Source of the DNA: Acidobacteriota bacterium
GTDB taxonomy: Bacteria; Acidobacteriota; Blastocatellia; UBA7656
Direction: 5' to 3'
Assembly (NCBI GenBank): GCA_040754075.1
Contig: JBFMDH010000016.1
Span: 1 to 64,000 of the forward strand
Length of the DNA: 64,000 bases
Shown: positions 1 to 9,419 of the stretch, piece by piece
How the letters are laid out: each line of letters opens with the position of its first letter
Numbering within the stretch: the first letter of the stretch is position 1
Translations under genes and position numbers: made by a program
The notes under the pieces: model-generated
The model's input: the letters and a program-made list of their open reading frames with translations, nothing else
The model's database searches: none
What the model was told of the DNA's origin: nothing

Positions 1-132
1 AGCGGCAGTAGCGGCAGTGGCAGTGGGTTAGTGAAATACGGAGTAGCGGCGAATCCGAACCGGGTAGCGAGGAGCGGGACGTTGACGATAGCGGGAAAGA
101 CCTTCACCATCAACCAAGCCGCTAAACCTTAG
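1..132 (+). CDS. C-terminal end of a BACON/IPT-like secreted beta-sandwich protein (partial)
   Basis: An open frame enters at base 1 and stops with TAG at 130-132, giving the last 43 residues. The segment is Ser/Gly-rich and ends with the pattern [20 protein letters not shown] followed by NQAA. This strand pattern (xRxGTxTIAGxxFTVxQ) is typical of the repeated BACON-like domains that end large secreted proteins in Acidobacteriota. Only the last domain is visible, so the rest of the architecture is unknown. The call rests on pattern recognition of one repeat. Confidence 0.6.
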   Translation, partial: SGSSGSGSGLVKYGVAANPNRVARSGTLTIAGKTFTINQAAKP

Positions 133-229
133 CGATTTGCCACCGATTTATTGGCGAATCCTGAAATTACGCAACAAAGCTGGCGTCTTCTAAAATGGTG
201 GTTGGCCACGAATGAGCTGGCGAAATCAA

Positions 230-290
230 GAGCCTGTCGGATTACTGATGCGACCATTCGCACAATATTCCGACAGGCTCCATCGTTTTT
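230..290. terminator. Bidirectional terminator-like inverted repeat
   Basis: GAGCCTGTCGGA (230-241) pairs exactly with TCCGACAGGCTC (269-280) across a 27-nt loop, followed on the plus strand by CATCGTTTTT. It lies between the converging BACON-like gene and the PD40 gene, where a shared terminator is expected. The long loop makes it less typical. Confidence 0.5.
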
Positions 291-299
291 ACCTGGCAA

Positions 300-1286
300 T
301 TATCGTTCAAGTTTCAATGCGCTTGTTTCAATGAAATAAATATCGCCGAGACCGTTTTGTGGGCTGTGCAAGCGTTTCAAAATTTCCGCGTAAGTCAATT
401 TTTTTGCCGAAGGTTTATCGATGACACTGCGCGCGCTTGACCAGAAAAAATATTTGCCGTCAGGCGAAAATTTCGGCGAGAATTCATCCGCCGAAGAATT
501 GAACGGCGCGCCGAGGTTTTGCGCCTTTGTCCATTTCCCTTCACGGTGGTAGCTGATATACAGGTCATAGCCGCCCATTGAATCGGGACGACCGCCCCCC
601 GCCATGAAAATCATATAACTTTCATCAGGAGCGATGTATGGCTCGAACTCATCAAATTCGGTATTAATCGCCTCTCCTAAATTTTCCGGGGTCTGGTATT
701 GACCGTTCACCATCGGCGCGCGATAAATATCGGTTCCGCCTTTGCCACCGGCGCGCCGCGAACCAAAGTAGAGCGTGCCGTTAGTTGCAACCGTAGGATA
801 ATATTCGCTCGTTTCGCTGTTGACCGTTCTGCCGATATTGACTGGCTTTCCCCAACTGCCATCACTTTGTTTATCCATCATCCAAATATCCAAATCGTGC
901 AATTTATCGTCAGCTTGCTCACCGGGTCGTGGACGCCTTGAAACAAAAAAGAAATGTTGAGCATCGGCGGTGATGAAAGGATCGCCGTCACAGTATTGAC
1001 CGGAGAAGGGCGCAACCTGCGGCTCGCGCCAACGTCCGCCGCTCAGTTGCGAAACCACAATAGTCCAGAAATTGAAATCGGGGGTAATCTTCAAAAAATA
1101 GAGCGTCTTGCCATCCGGGGTAAACGCCGGATGCGAATCATAATCTCCGGTTGAAATCACTTTGGGCGCGAACAGCTTCGCTTCAGGCGTTGCGGTTGAG
1201 GTTGTCTGTTGCGGTTGCGCCTGGGGGGCGCAAAGCGCCAATACAATAATGGCAATCGCGACCATTGCCCATCGTTTTTTTTTCAT
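300..1286 (-). CDS. Secreted PD40/TolB-like beta-propeller protein
   Basis: About 328 residues from the preferred ATG at 1286, which has a strong AGGAG just upstream; the frame stays open to 1340 but without a ribosome site there. The N-terminus (MKKKRW, hydrophobic stretch, then AQPQQ) is a signal peptide. The rest has several PD40/WD40-like blades with the signature xPxFTPDGKTLYF, near residues 50-65, 105-120, 165-180, 215-230 and 270-285. Such proteins are periplasmic or surface-exposed and probably bind a partner or glycan; no enzyme motif is visible. It may relate to TolB or to OmpA-linked PD40 proteins, but has no OmpA domain. Its own role is unknown. Confidence 0.75.
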   Translation of the reverse strand: MKKKRWAMVAIAIIVLALCAPQAQPQQTTSTATPEAKLFAPKVISTGDYDSHPAFTPDGKTLYFLKITPDFNFWTIVVSQLSGGRWREPQVAPFSGQYCDGDPFITADAQHFFFVSRRPRPGEQADDKLHDLDIWMMDKQSDGSWGKPVNIGRTVNSETSEYYPTVATNGTLYFGSRRAGGKGGTDIYRAPMVNGQYQTPENLGEAINTEFDEFEPYIAPDESYMIFMAGGGRPDSMGGYDLYISYHREGKWTKAQNLGAPFNSSADEFSPKFSPDGKYFFWSSARSVIDKPSAKKLTYAEILKRLHSPQNGLGDIYFIETSALKLER

Positions 1287-1429
1287 ATGTCTCCTCTCAA
1301 GATTTTCTATTAACTTATTCAAGCAAGTATCGTCGCGCACATTCAGACGGAAATCAGCAAGTTCTGATGAAAAAATAAACTATGCCATTTCGTGTCTGCT
1401 TCGAGGAACTCGTTCTTATGATAAACTCG

Positions 1430-1443
1430 GCAAATCGCTATAG
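1430..1443. repeat. Solo terminal repeat of the MITE-like family
   Basis: GCAAATCGCTATAG matches the 3' end of the palindromic elements at 17869-17950 and 42135-42232. No convincing partner repeat is seen within 100 bp upstream, so this may be a decayed copy or a chance match. Confidence 0.3.
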
Positions 1444-1574
1444 AGTTTGTAAGCGGCTTAGTGATGATTATGGCTCGGTTGGTTTTTGTGCCTGCCCTGC
1501 AAAACGTGTAGTAGATAAAAAGCCAGGCGTCCTGAAAATAAATGACTCAAGTTTTTGTAAGAGAAAATTGATTT

Positions 1575-2345
1575 ATGAAAACCGCTAAGTTCATTATCAG
1601 TTGGTTCACCATCTTTTTGTTGTTCATCGCCGGTTCGCCAGCGGCTCAAAAAGTCTCCGACAGTCAAGCGGACGAAGCCATCATTGAGCAGTTAAAACGC
1701 GCCACTCAGGAATTGCTCGACGCCGTTGCTTACGGAGATACCCGCGTTTGGCAGAAGTATCTTGCAACAGGATGTCTGTATACCGACGAAGAAGGCAATG
1801 TGAAAACCAAAGAAGAGTTGCTCAGGGAATTGCGACCGTTGCCGCCGGGTTATATTGGCTCGATTAAAATGGGCGAGCCGAAGGTTTTCCGACAGGGCAA
1901 CCTCATCGTGCTCACGCATCGCGACCGCGAATCACTCGAACTATATGGACAGAAATTGTTGACCTGGTTTCATTCGACAGATACCTGGGTGAAGCAAAGC
2001 GACGGAGAGTGGAAACTTGCTGCTGTGCAGGTGATGGCGATTCCGAACGAACGCAAGCCGCTGGCGGTTGACCCGAAAAAATTACCGGAAATTTTCGACG
2101 CTTATGTCGGGCAGTATCAAATCGCGCCTGACGTGACCTACATCATCACGCGCACCGGCAATCAACTATTTGGTCAACGAAGCGGACGTCCTAAAGAAGA
2201 GTTGCTGTTACTGGGGATGGATATGGTTTACCGCAAAGGCGTGTGGCGCGGCGAAAAAGTATTTGAACGAGATGTCACAGGCAAGGTGGTAAGAATGCTC
2301 GACCGCCGCGAAAACAACGACCTGATATGGCAGAAGGTTAAATAA
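1575..2345 (+). CDS. Secreted DUF4440/SnoaL-like (NTF2 fold) protein
   Basis: 256 residues. An N-terminal signal peptide (hydrophobic to about residue 23, then SPAAQK) is followed by an NTF2-like domain at about 30-155, with the usual DUF4440 pattern: a helix containing ELLDAVAYGDTRVWQKYLA, a YTDEEG turn, and a late WKLAAVQVM strand. The last 90 residues (DAYVGQYQIAPDVTYIITRTG) resemble the small beta domain often found after beta-lactamase-like or DUF4440 domains. These folds bind small molecules or have minor enzymatic roles; substrate unknown. The ribosome site is weak. A short hairpin with a T-run follows the stop (2465-2490). Confidence 0.7.
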   Translation: MKTAKFIISWFTIFLLFIAGSPAAQKVSDSQADEAIIEQLKRATQELLDAVAYGDTRVWQKYLATGCLYTDEEGNVKTKEELLRELRPLPPGYIGSIKMGEPKVFRQGNLIVLTHRDRESLELYGQKLLTWFHSTDTWVKQSDGEWKLAAVQVMAIPNERKPLAVDPKKLPEIFDAYVGQYQIAPDVTYIITRTGNQLFGQRSGRPKEELLLLGMDMVYRKGVWRGEKVFERDVTGKVVRMLDRRENNDLIWQKVK

Positions 2346-2458
2346 ACGGATTGAGGTGAGGCGTTCCTTCTTCAACGATGGAGTTTTGCGACAGCGTCCC
2401 CTGGTCAGGAATAATACCAAAATCAAATAAGTTGGTGGGTGATGAACAGCGAGTTTTA

Positions 2459-2571
2459 TGGAGTGCTGCGACTTGTCGCAGCTTTTATTTTGCAGGAACC
2501 CCCCTTAAATATTGGCAAGGATTTCAAAAGTTTTATGCAAATCAAAAGCGGTGACCAGTCACCGCACTCCA
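2459..2571. repeat. Pair of inverted REP-like palindromes
   Basis: Unit 1 (2459-2485) is TGGAGT, then the hairpin GCTGCGAC-TT-GTCGCAGC, then TTT. Unit 2 (2545-2571) is the same layout on the other strand: AAA, GCGGTGAC-CA-GTCACCGC, ACTCCA. With one unit reverse-complemented they agree at most of 27 positions, with compensating changes in the stems. This is the arrangement of bacterial REP pairs. Unit 1 is followed by TTTTATTTT and could also end transcription of the DUF4440 gene. I saw no third copy in the window. Confidence 0.65.
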
Positions 2572-2658
2572 AAGCTTTAGCTCACCTACCTTTGTGATTG
2601 CTGCATAATCCGGTGAAGAGTTGGCGCAGAGTTTGTCCCTCGCCTGATCGCTGCAAAT

Positions 2659-2697
2659 AAAAAAGGCTGGAAGAAATCCCAGCCTTTTTTATTTTTT
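2659..2697. terminator. Bidirectional rho-independent terminator
   Basis: AAAAAAGGCTGG (2659-2670) pairs perfectly with CCAGCCTTTTTT (2679-2690) across an 8-nt loop, with T-rich sequence after it on both strands. It sits 14 bp past the stop of the TonB receptor gene and serves that minus-strand transcript. Confidence 0.85.
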
Positions 2698-2710
2698 GCC
2701 TTATCGCTTT

Positions 2711-5700
2711 TTAGAAGGTATAGCGCAACCCGAATTGCATCACGCGCGGGGTGCCTTGAACGGTATCAAGGTTAGCCCAGGTCGGTGGTGGTGCAGTTAA
2801 ATCGGGGTCGATATCCAAACCGAAAGTTGTGCGGGAAAAGTTGACCACTGTCAGGCGTTGGGTGTTGGTGACATTGAACACTTCCCAACGGAACTGCAAT
2901 TTGTGGTTTTCCCAAGGCATGTTGAAGGATTTACCCAAGCCCATATCGAGTGCGATGTAGGCAGGGATTCTGAGTACATTGCGGTCTCCGGTCTCGCCCG
3001 GTCGGGCATTGCGGAATGCTTTATATGCCGCTTCCGGGTTAGCAAACAGTTTAGGTGCCAATTTTCCGCCACGAGTCGGGCTGGATTCGATTGGCACTAC
3101 GCGAACCCCGTTACTTTGCACGTTCCAGTTGGTTGCCCACTGTTGCGCGTCAAACGGGGTTTGCACCGGCAGTCCGCCATTCCAACGGAAGATTCCCGAA
3201 ACCTGCCAGCCACCTAAGAAGGCATCGACAACGCTGTTGGAACTGCCGAGGAATTTTCTGCCTTTTCCAAATGGCAATTGATACACGCCATTGGCATTGA
3301 TGATGTGGCGAATGTCGAAATCCGAAACTGCGCGGTTATCTTTCGGTCTCAGCGGATTGAGAATGAACGCCGAACCATAAGCGCCGCTGGTTTGCAGACC
3401 CGATACGTCATCGATTGACTTCGAGAAGGTGTAGTTGAAGTCAAAGGTCAAGGAATCTTTGTAACGTTCACGAACGGTCAGCGTGCCCGCGTGATAATCG
3501 GATGCCGCTACGGTTGAGAAGGTCGATAGCGCGGCATATTGCGGATGGAAGAACATATTGGGAGAGACTCCCAAATCGTCAATTAACAACTGAACGAAAG
3601 TCCAGTCCAGAACATTGAAGAAATCGAATCCGAAGAAATCTTCGCGCGCCACGATTCCATAAACCGCCTGCGTTGAACTGACCGTCGGGTCGCCCCAGAA
3701 ATTATCGCCAAGATTGGGGAAGAGGTTTTCAAAGTAAGCAATTTTCGGAACCTTGTTGAGCGGGGTATTTTGAGCGCGCAGGTCATGCAACATACCTGCT
3801 GCCGTATACCAATCCAAACCGGATTTCGGATCAACCAGATTGTTCAACGCCATAATGTCGCGGGTTGCCAGCAGGTTGCGAGCCGAGCGCCCGATGTAGG
3901 CGGCTTCGACGAACAATCCACCCGGCAGTTTGCGACCATAGGAGAAATTCCAACTGTAATTGACCGGCGTGATAATCGTGTCATCAAGTGAAGATTCGAT
4001 GCGTTGCGCTTCATCAGCAGGCGTTTGCAGCGGGAAGGTTAATTTTGCCGGCGTCGAGATTCCCGGCAGACTGCGCACATCCTGTCCGATGCCGGTAAAC
4101 AGCGGTGCCGGACGGGTCGTGACGTTATAAGTATTTGCGGAAATCACCTGCGACGATGAAAATCCGAGGGTGTTATTGAGGTCGAACTGCACGGCGAGTT
4201 GCTGTCCGAAATTATCGTGAGTGATGGCAAAGCCACCACGGAAAACCGAATCATCGTTACCGCCAAAGATTTTCTTCAGGAAACCACTATTGAAATTCGG
4301 TGACCAGGCAACGCTGACGCGCGGTTGGAAATTGTTTTTATCGAATTTGTAAAAGGGTTCGCCGCCGTTAGCGGGTCCTGCCAAATCGACTTCGATTAAA
4401 TCGTTGAACGGCACACCGTTTAAGGCGCTGGCTTTTCTCTGCTCGAAATAATCGCCAAGGCTGGTGGTCGGTTTAACCTGGAAACCGTTGGCTTCATAAA
4501 CCGGGCGGCTCAAGCCATAACGCAACCCGTAGGTGATGGTTAAATTCTGTTTGAGTTTCCACGAATCCTGCACATAGAGGTCGTACTCTTCTGTGGCAAA
4601 GGTTCGATCAACCGATTGACCGACGGGAAGAATACCGCCATCCCGGTCAAAGTTGAAGTTGGCATTGTATTGCGAGAATCGTCCGATGACCGAGGCGACT
4701 GCCGCCTGCACACCGGCGCGGAACCCCGACGCAATACCGGTAATCGGATTGGTCAACACGCCTCCCGATTGATCGTAGAACGAGGGGTTAATCGTCGCAA
4801 AATCGAAAGAGTTCGAGGTGCTGCCGCGAGTGTTACGGATGACGCGAATGTTGGTGCCAAATTGATAGGTGTGATTATCGCGAACATAGGAGGCGTCATC
4901 AATGAAATTGTGGACGGGTGTGGTGCGGCTGGTGGTTCGTGAGAATGCCAGCGGCGAAAATACAAAACGGAAAGTCGTCGCATTGCTTGAAGAATCGCCA
5001 AGCGAGGTGAACGCCAATCGCGTCAGCCCGTAACGGAAACTGTTGACCAGATTGTTGCCAATCGTCCAGGTATGACCTGCGGCGATGCCTGTCGGATGGC
5101 TCCACAGTTGCGGCGCTGGCGTATCGGGGAATTGCGGCGCAAAGCCGAATACGTCTTGCTGATAATTGGCTCTGACGAAAAATGAATGTGCAGAATTCAT
5201 ATTATAGTCAATCTTCAGCGTGTGCGCTTCGAGTTCAACCGGCGTCTTGGCATTGAAACGGAAGCCGCCAGTATTAAATCCATCGCCAGTCGTGTCATCA
5301 TTGGCGGGATATTTACTGGCTGCGTTTGCCAGTAAAGCAATCGCCGCGGAATTGGTGCCGACCGCCGGAAACAACTGGTTAAGGTTGGTTCTGGTCAAAG
5401 TGGTGACGCCGCCGCTGGTATTCGGGAAGCGCACTTCACCGCGTCCGAGGCTGGCAAGCGGTACGGTTCTTAAAGCCGTCTGTTCGCTGGAATCGCGACG
5501 TCCTTCAAAACTGTAAAAGAAAAACGCTTTATCTTTTTTAATCGGCCCCCCAAGGGTTGCGCCGAAAAGATTTCTCAACAGTTTCGGTGTCGGAATGCCG
5601 TTGCGGTTGTTGAAGAAGTCATTGGCGCTGGTCGCGGTGTTGCGGTGGAATTCATAGAACGAGCCATGAAATTCGTTGGTGCCGCTCTTGGTGACCAGTG

Positions 5701-6424
5701 CTACCTGTGCGCCCGATGAACGTCCCTGTGTGGCATTGGGGTTGGTGGTGGTGACGCGGAATTCTTCAACCGAGTCGGTTGACACGCGCAACACGCTTTC
5801 AAAAGCCGCCGCGCCCTGTTGTTCGTTGACGTCCACGCCATCAAGGGTCACGTTGCCCTGGTCGGCGCGTGAACCGGTTACCGAACCATCGGGCGCAACG
5901 CCGGGTTGCAGACTGAGCAACTGCACGATGTTGCGGGATTCGAGCGGCAGTTGAGTGATTTGCTGCGAGACGAAGTTGTTGCCGATGGTAGCGTCTTGTT
6001 TATTGAGGAAAATTTCAGCCGAACCGGCGGAAATGGTTACCGCTTCGGTGATGTTACCGATTTCAAGACCAATATCGACGTTTGTCGGTTTATCTACCAA
6101 CGCTTTGACGGCTTCGATGACCGATTTTTTGAAGCCCGCTGCTTCGGTTTCGATTCGATAAGTTCCCGGCGGAACCAGGTCGAATACATAGCCGCCATTT
6201 TCTTGAGAAGTGGTGGTACGGGTAAAATTGGTTTCCGCACTTCGTAGCGTCACGGTTGCTCCTGCTACTGCTTTGCCTTGCTGATCGAGCACCGAACCGC
6301 GCACCGATGAGGTGCCGGTCTGTGCGGGAATGGTTGCCGCCAACAGCAAAACCGTAAGCAAGAGGCATACAGGACGCTTGATGGTTAGGTCAAAAAGAGA
6401 TTTTCTTCTTGAACGCTTTTTCAT
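2711..6424 (-). CDS. TonB-dependent receptor with N-terminal carboxypeptidase-regulatory domain (Oar-like)
   Basis: 1237 residues. ATG at 6424 follows a near-perfect AGGAGG. A basic N-terminus and hydrophobic core ending in PAQT form the signal peptide. Residues about 38-120 are a CarboxypepD_reg-like beta-sandwich ([20 protein letters not shown], later PPGTYRIE), about 130-240 a plug domain ([15 protein letters not shown]), and the rest an outer-membrane barrel ending in the aromatic residue of QFGLRYTF. This Oar/SusC-like family is greatly expanded in Acidobacteriota and is thought to import large substrates using TonB energy. No SusD-like partner lies nearby, so the substrate is unknown. 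A promoter candidate lies about 270 bp upstream, implying a long structured leader. Confidence 0.9.
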   Translation of the reverse strand: MKKRSRRKSLFDLTIKRPVCLLLTVLLLAATIPAQTGTSSVRGSVLDQQGKAVAGATVTLRSAETNFTRTTTSQENGGYVFDLVPPGTYRIETEAAGFKKSVIEAVKALVDKPTNVDIGLEIGNITEAVTISAGSAEIFLNKQDATIGNNFVSQQITQLPLESRNIVQLLSLQPGVAPDGSVTGSRADQGNVTLDGVDVNEQQGAAAFESVLRVSTDSVEEFRVTTTNPNATQGRSSGAQVALVTKSGTNEFHGSFYEFHRNTATSANDFFNNRNGIPTPKLLRNLFGATLGGPIKKDKAFFFYSFEGRRDSSEQTALRTVPLASLGRGEVRFPNTSGGVTTLTRTNLNQLFPAVGTNSAAIALLANAASKYPANDDTTGDGFNTGGFRFNAKTPVELEAHTLKIDYNMNSAHSFFVRANYQQDVFGFAPQFPDTPAPQLWSHPTGIAAGHTWTIGNNLVNSFRYGLTRLAFTSLGDSSSNATTFRFVFSPLAFSRTTSRTTPVHNFIDDASYVRDNHTYQFGTNIRVIRNTRGSTSNSFDFATINPSFYDQSGGVLTNPITGIASGFRAGVQAAVASVIGRFSQYNANFNFDRDGGILPVGQSVDRTFATEEYDLYVQDSWKLKQNLTITYGLRYGLSRPVYEANGFQVKPTTSLGDYFEQRKASALNGVPFNDLIEVDLAGPANGGEPFYKFDKNNFQPRVSVAWSPNFNSGFLKKIFGGNDDSVFRGGFAITHDNFGQQLAVQFDLNNTLGFSSSQVISANTYNVTTRPAPLFTGIGQDVRSLPGISTPAKLTFPLQTPADEAQRIESSLDDTIITPVNYSWNFSYGRKLPGGLFVEAAYIGRSARNLLATRDIMALNNLVDPKSGLDWYTAAGMLHDLRAQNTPLNKVPKIAYFENLFPNLGDNFWGDPTVSSTQAVYGIVAREDFFGFDFFNVLDWTFVQLLIDDLGVSPNMFFHPQYAALSTFSTVAASDYHAGTLTVRERYKDSLTFDFNYTFSKSIDDVSGLQTSGAYGSAFILNPLRPKDNRAVSDFDIRHIINANGVYQLPFGKGRKFLGSSNSVVDAFLGGWQVSGIFRWNGGLPVQTPFDAQQWATNWNVQSNGVRVVPIESSPTRGGKLAPKLFANPEAAYKAFRNARPGETGDRNVLRIPAYIALDMGLGKSFNMPWENHKLQFRWEVFNVTNTQRLTVVNFSRTTFGLDIDPDLTAPPPTWANLDTVQGTPRVMQFGLRYTF

Positions 6425-6690
6425 GAGTAGCCTCCTTCAGATTGGTTGGCTAGAAAAGTTTGTAGCCAAAATAAAAACTCATCTCCGCTCCGATGGCTGA
6501 ATGAGCAGAAAATAAATTGAGGATTGAATCGTCTGTGTTTCATCGAATTGATGTGAATCGATTGACTGATTCAATCGCCTCATTAAACAACGATCTGGTT
6601 GATTTTCGCGACGAATCTTTTGTCCGTCTTCACTGCCTTAGAATCTTACCGAGATTTAATGCTGATTTCCCCCGGATCAAGGGTTGGCTT
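6425..6690 (-). other. Possible long structured 5' leader of the TonB receptor gene
   Basis: No convincing gene. If the promoter at 6691-6719 is used, the transcript has a leader of about 260 nt. It contains the inverted repeat GATTGAATC (6532-6540) / GATTCAATC (6568-6576) around a smaller CATCGAATTGATG palindrome. No known riboswitch was recognised. Confidence 0.3.
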
Positions 6691-6719
6691 ATGTTATGAC
6701 GCTCAAGGGGTTTAGTCAA
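6691..6719 (-). promoter_or_regulatory. Sigma70-like promoter candidate for the TonB receptor gene
   Basis: On the minus strand TTGACT (complement of 6714-6719) and TAACAT (complement of 6691-6696) are separated by exactly 17 bp. The -35 matches 5 of 6 and the -10 4 of 6 consensus positions. It lies between the cyanophycinase stop and the receptor start. Confidence 0.4.
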
Positions 6720-6755
6720 TAGTATGCGGGAATTGAATGACTTTCATTCATCAGC

Positions 6756-7757
6756 CTAATACACACGATTATCGGGTTGGGTAGTCATCAACACCCCGTT
6801 TTCGACCGATATGCGATAACTGGTGCCGCCCGTGCCCTGCCATTTTTTCAGATTGAAGGTGCCCTCCGGGTTCAGTCGATAGACGGAAATATTGCGATAG
6901 GTCAGTGGGTCGCCCGCTTTCATCCGTTCGGGTTTAGTCGAAACGTTGAGAAAATAGGCAGTATTTTTACCACCTAAAGTGGCTTGCCCCTGCGCGTCGA
7001 TCAACACCGCGGTTTCGCGGTCGATGGCAATTGCTCGCAGGGTTTTTGCCCACCCGTCACTTTTCATTCGCGCCAGAAACACAAGCAATCGTCCCATGCG
7101 GTCGCGTTCAACAAAATGCGAATCGGTGATGAGATTTCCAAGGTGCGGTAAGGCAAGAAAATTTTTATCTAAAATCACCCGTTCATGGAAGGGATTGGCG
7201 AGCGCGTCTTTTGAGGTGACAGTGTCTTTTAAAGCCGGGAAGAGAAATTCGCCAAGCACGGCAAGCCCGGCGCTGGTGCCGCCAATCGGCGCATGTTTTT
7301 CGACCAGAGATTGAATCGCCGTTTGCACCGGCGTGCCTTTCCAGAAGTTGATGTAGTTGCCCTGATCACCGCCCGCGATGAATAACGCCTCGGCATTGCG
7401 AATCTTTTCAATGACAAACGGGTCACTTGCCACTTCGCGGGATTTGATAATCAAAGTTTCAACCGAATCGACTTTGCCGAGTTTATTGATATAAGGGTTG
7501 TAAGCAGAAGTTCCCGAAGCGCGAAGCACCACGAAATCGCCGCCACCGGAACGTTCAATCATCCATTGAAAAGCCGCGTCAACATCCGTGCCGCCGCCCA
7601 GTAACGCAAGCCCACCTGTCGGTTTGGTTTTGACGTCAAGCGAACTCCCGATGACGTGATACTCGAAATCTTTTTGCGCCTGGGCGTGTGTGTCAGCTGA
7701 TAACAAAATGAAAAGCAGGACGAGCAGTGGAATTGCGAAAGGCGTGAATCGATTCAT
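6756..7757 (-). CDS. Secreted cyanophycinase-like serine peptidase (S51 family)
   Basis: 333 residues. A signal peptide (hydrophobic to about 20, then ADTHAQAQ) precedes a peptidase S51 domain. Visible motifs are GGLALLGGGTDVD (about 48-60), the AEALFIAGGDQGNY loop (about 122-134), and GGTSAGLAVLGE with the predicted nucleophile Ser162 in the nucleophile-elbow context. A later HFVERDRMGRLLVFLAR segment is also typical. Cyanophycinases cleave cyanophycin, a polymer of aspartate and arginine, to beta-Asp-Arg. The signal peptide points to export, as in extracellular cyanophycinases that use the polymer as food. No cyanophycin synthetase is nearby. No clear ribosome site precedes the ATG. Confidence 0.82.
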   Translation of the reverse strand: MNRFTPFAIPLLVLLFILLSADTHAQAQKDFEYHVIGSSLDVKTKPTGGLALLGGGTDVDAAFQWMIERSGGGDFVVLRASGTSAYNPYINKLGKVDSVETLIIKSREVASDPFVIEKIRNAEALFIAGGDQGNYINFWKGTPVQTAIQSLVEKHAPIGGTSAGLAVLGEFLFPALKDTVTSKDALANPFHERVILDKNFLALPHLGNLITDSHFVERDRMGRLLVFLARMKSDGWAKTLRAIAIDRETAVLIDAQGQATLGGKNTAYFLNVSTKPERMKAGDPLTYRNISVYRLNPEGTFNLKKWQGTGGTSYRISVENGVLMTTQPDNRVY

Positions 7758-7770
7758 AAGCGGTAAAGAA

Positions 7771-7844
7771 GTTTTCAGTTTTCAGATGGTCGAGGTTGAT
7801 TTGATAAACCATCAACTTCAGGCAAACAACTGAAAACTGAAAAC
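7771..7844. repeat. Inverted repeat of TTTTCAG heptamers
   Basis: GTTTTCAGTTTTCAG (7771-7785) is the exact reverse complement of CTGAAAACTGAAAAC (7830-7844). Each arm is two TTTTCAG heptamers. It fills the gap between ndk and the cyanophycinase gene, both on the minus strand, and may form a hairpin in a joint transcript or be a repeat insertion. No T-run follows. Confidence 0.6.
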
Positions 7845-7857
7845 GCGAAATGGCAAA

Positions 7858-8322
7858 CTATTTGATTTCGTCGGCGGAATAGATGGTCACTGTCGTTGCC
7901 GAATCATATTCAAATAACTCATCGGCTTTAAAAAATCGCGGCACTTCGTTGGCGGCGGTTTCCAGTGAATCGGAAGCATGAACCAGATTGGCTTGAATGC
8001 TCATCGCCCAGTCGCCGCGAATCGTGCCGGGGGCGGCGGCGCGGGCTTTGGTAATGCCGCACATATTGCGCACGGTTTCCACGGCGTCCAAGCCTTCCAG
8101 ACAAAGCGCGATGACCGGCGTCAGTTGCATGAAACTTTTGATGCCGCCGAAAAACGGTTTATCAACCAGATGGCTGTAATGTTCCTGAAGTAAACCGTCG
8201 CTTAAAGACATGAATTTAATCCCGGCGATTTTTAATCCTTTGGCTTCAAATCTCGATAAAATTTGTCCCGCAAGTCCGCGTTGAATGGCGTCGGGTTTAA
8301 TTAATACTAAAGTTCTTTCCAT
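7858..8322 (-). CDS. ndk: Nucleoside diphosphate kinase
   Basis: 154 residues, close to the usual 140-150. NDK transfers the gamma phosphate of ATP to nucleoside diphosphates through a phosphohistidine. The sequence starts MERTLVLIKPDAIQRG (conserved KPD at 9-11), has a Tyr/Phe-containing HYSHLVDKPFF segment (48-58) and the active-site His115 in NLVHASDS. The C-terminus (VTIYSADEIK) is a few residues longer than in E. coli. AGGAG lies just upstream of the ATG. Cytoplasmic housekeeping enzyme. Confidence 0.95.
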   Translation of the reverse strand: MERTLVLIKPDAIQRGLAGQILSRFEAKGLKIAGIKFMSLSDGLLQEHYSHLVDKPFFGGIKSFMQLTPVIALCLEGLDAVETVRNMCGITKARAAAPGTIRGDWAMSIQANLVHASDSLETAANEVPRFFKADELFEYDSATTVTIYSADEIK

Positions 8323-8422
8323 GTGATAGGTCTCCTAAAAAATGAAATTAAGAAACCGACATCTTACCGACTGGCGCTTTGTTTTGACAAGTAAGCGGTC
8401 TGGCTTTGCAAGGGGAATATAA

Positions 8423-8450
8423 AAAAGAGCCTGATTTTACAGGCTCTTTT
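8423..8450. terminator. Rho-independent terminator
   Basis: AAAAGAGCCTG (8423-8433) and CAGGCTCTTTT (8440-8450) form a perfect 11-bp stem with a 6-nt loop. Read on the minus strand it is followed by TTTATATT, so it ends the transcript of the secreted-protein gene at 8502-9380. Confidence 0.8.
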
Positions 8451-8501
8451 AAGAATGAAGGATAAAAAGTTGGCTTCAACCTAAGAGCAATCATGAGCGC
8501 A

Positions 8502-9380
8502 CTACTCATCACCCGGTCGGCGTTTGCCTCTTGGCGGGTTGCCCTCTTCGATATTGTAATCGGCAGGCACGCTGAATAACGATTTCGCCGGTTCTTCGAG
8601 TTTGATATTGGTCAAACGATAAGTCGTGGTGCCGAATCGCGGGTCGCTATATTTGGTCATCACCACGGTTTGTAAAGCCGATGAATACCAACGCTCGGAA
8701 ACTACTTCGAGCGGACGGTCATTGCCGATTTGTCCGACGGGAATCGTAGTTACCGAACGGGTGCCTTCGGCTTCGACGCCGTCAATGGTTTGGTTGCCGA
8801 GGGATTCAATTTTAGCTTCGGGTTTTACGGAATCCTGCGGTTCCATCGGTGGCGGTTGATTGGAAAACCGCATCTTTCGCGCCTGTTTATTTTCCGCATC
8901 GAGAGCATAATGCGAACCGCTAACCGGGTCGTTGATAAACACCATACGCGGAGCATTGTCAGGCGAACTGATGGGACCGAAAAAACCGACTTCCTGTTCT
9001 CGACGGGTGCGCCCTTCGCCATCACGATAGATGAAGCCGGTGGTTTTCTTGGTGAGTTTGGTGCCGTCGGCAAGGGTTTGCACACTTTCAACGACGACCT
9101 GCGCGGAAAACGGCGAACCTTTAACGGTCTTTTCACCAAAGCGCATCTCCGAAGAGAGGAAGTTGCTGCCCATGCCGTTTTGAAATGGCGGGCGTTCTCT
9201 GCGTCCGTCGCGCTCGCCGCGTCTGCCTTGCTCAAATGGCGGTCTGCCATCCGGGGGCGGTCCGCCCCCCGGCGGCGGTCCACCCGGATGCGGACGACCT
9301 TGCGCGAAAGCATTGATACCGCCAAGCAAAAACGTGAGCACGATGGTGAGTTTGATTATTTGGGTTATACAGGTTCTCAT
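8502..9380 (-). CDS. Secreted Pro/Gly-rich hypothetical protein
   Basis: 292 residues from the ATG at 9380, chosen because GAGGAA lies 7 nt upstream; an in-frame GTG at 9386 is too close to it. A signal peptide (ending about NAFAQG) is followed by a low-complexity segment rich in Pro, Gly, Arg and Asp (about 30-70), then a folded region of about 200 residues with short strands such as TTGFIYRDGEGRTRREQE and a C-terminal TNIKLEEPAKSLFSVPADY. The last motif, in which the protein is compared with a fitted outcome 'F.VPADY', is common in secreted Acidobacteriota proteins of unknown function. It lies downstream of the sigma/anti-sigma cluster and may be part of that stress regulon. Confidence 0.7.
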   Translation of the reverse strand: MRTCITQIIKLTIVLTFLLGGINAFAQGRPHPGGPPPGGGPPPDGRPPFEQGRRGERDGRRERPPFQNGMGSNFLSSEMRFGEKTVKGSPFSAQVVVESVQTLADGTKLTKKTTGFIYRDGEGRTRREQEVGFFGPISSPDNAPRMVFINDPVSGSHYALDAENKQARKMRFSNQPPPMEPQDSVKPEAKIESLGNQTIDGVEAEGTRSVTTIPVGQIGNDRPLEVVSERWYSSALQTVVMTKYSDPRFGTTTYRLTNIKLEEPAKSLFSVPADYNIEEGNPPRGKRRPGDE

Positions 9381-9419
9381 CTTCACTTCCTCATGGTTGA
9401 GTTTTCAATATTTTCTCAA

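Noticed and set aside
6517-6699. 60-codon plus-strand frame upstream of the TonB gene
   Set aside because: No ribosome site, no recognisable protein pattern, lies in the likely leader/promoter region.
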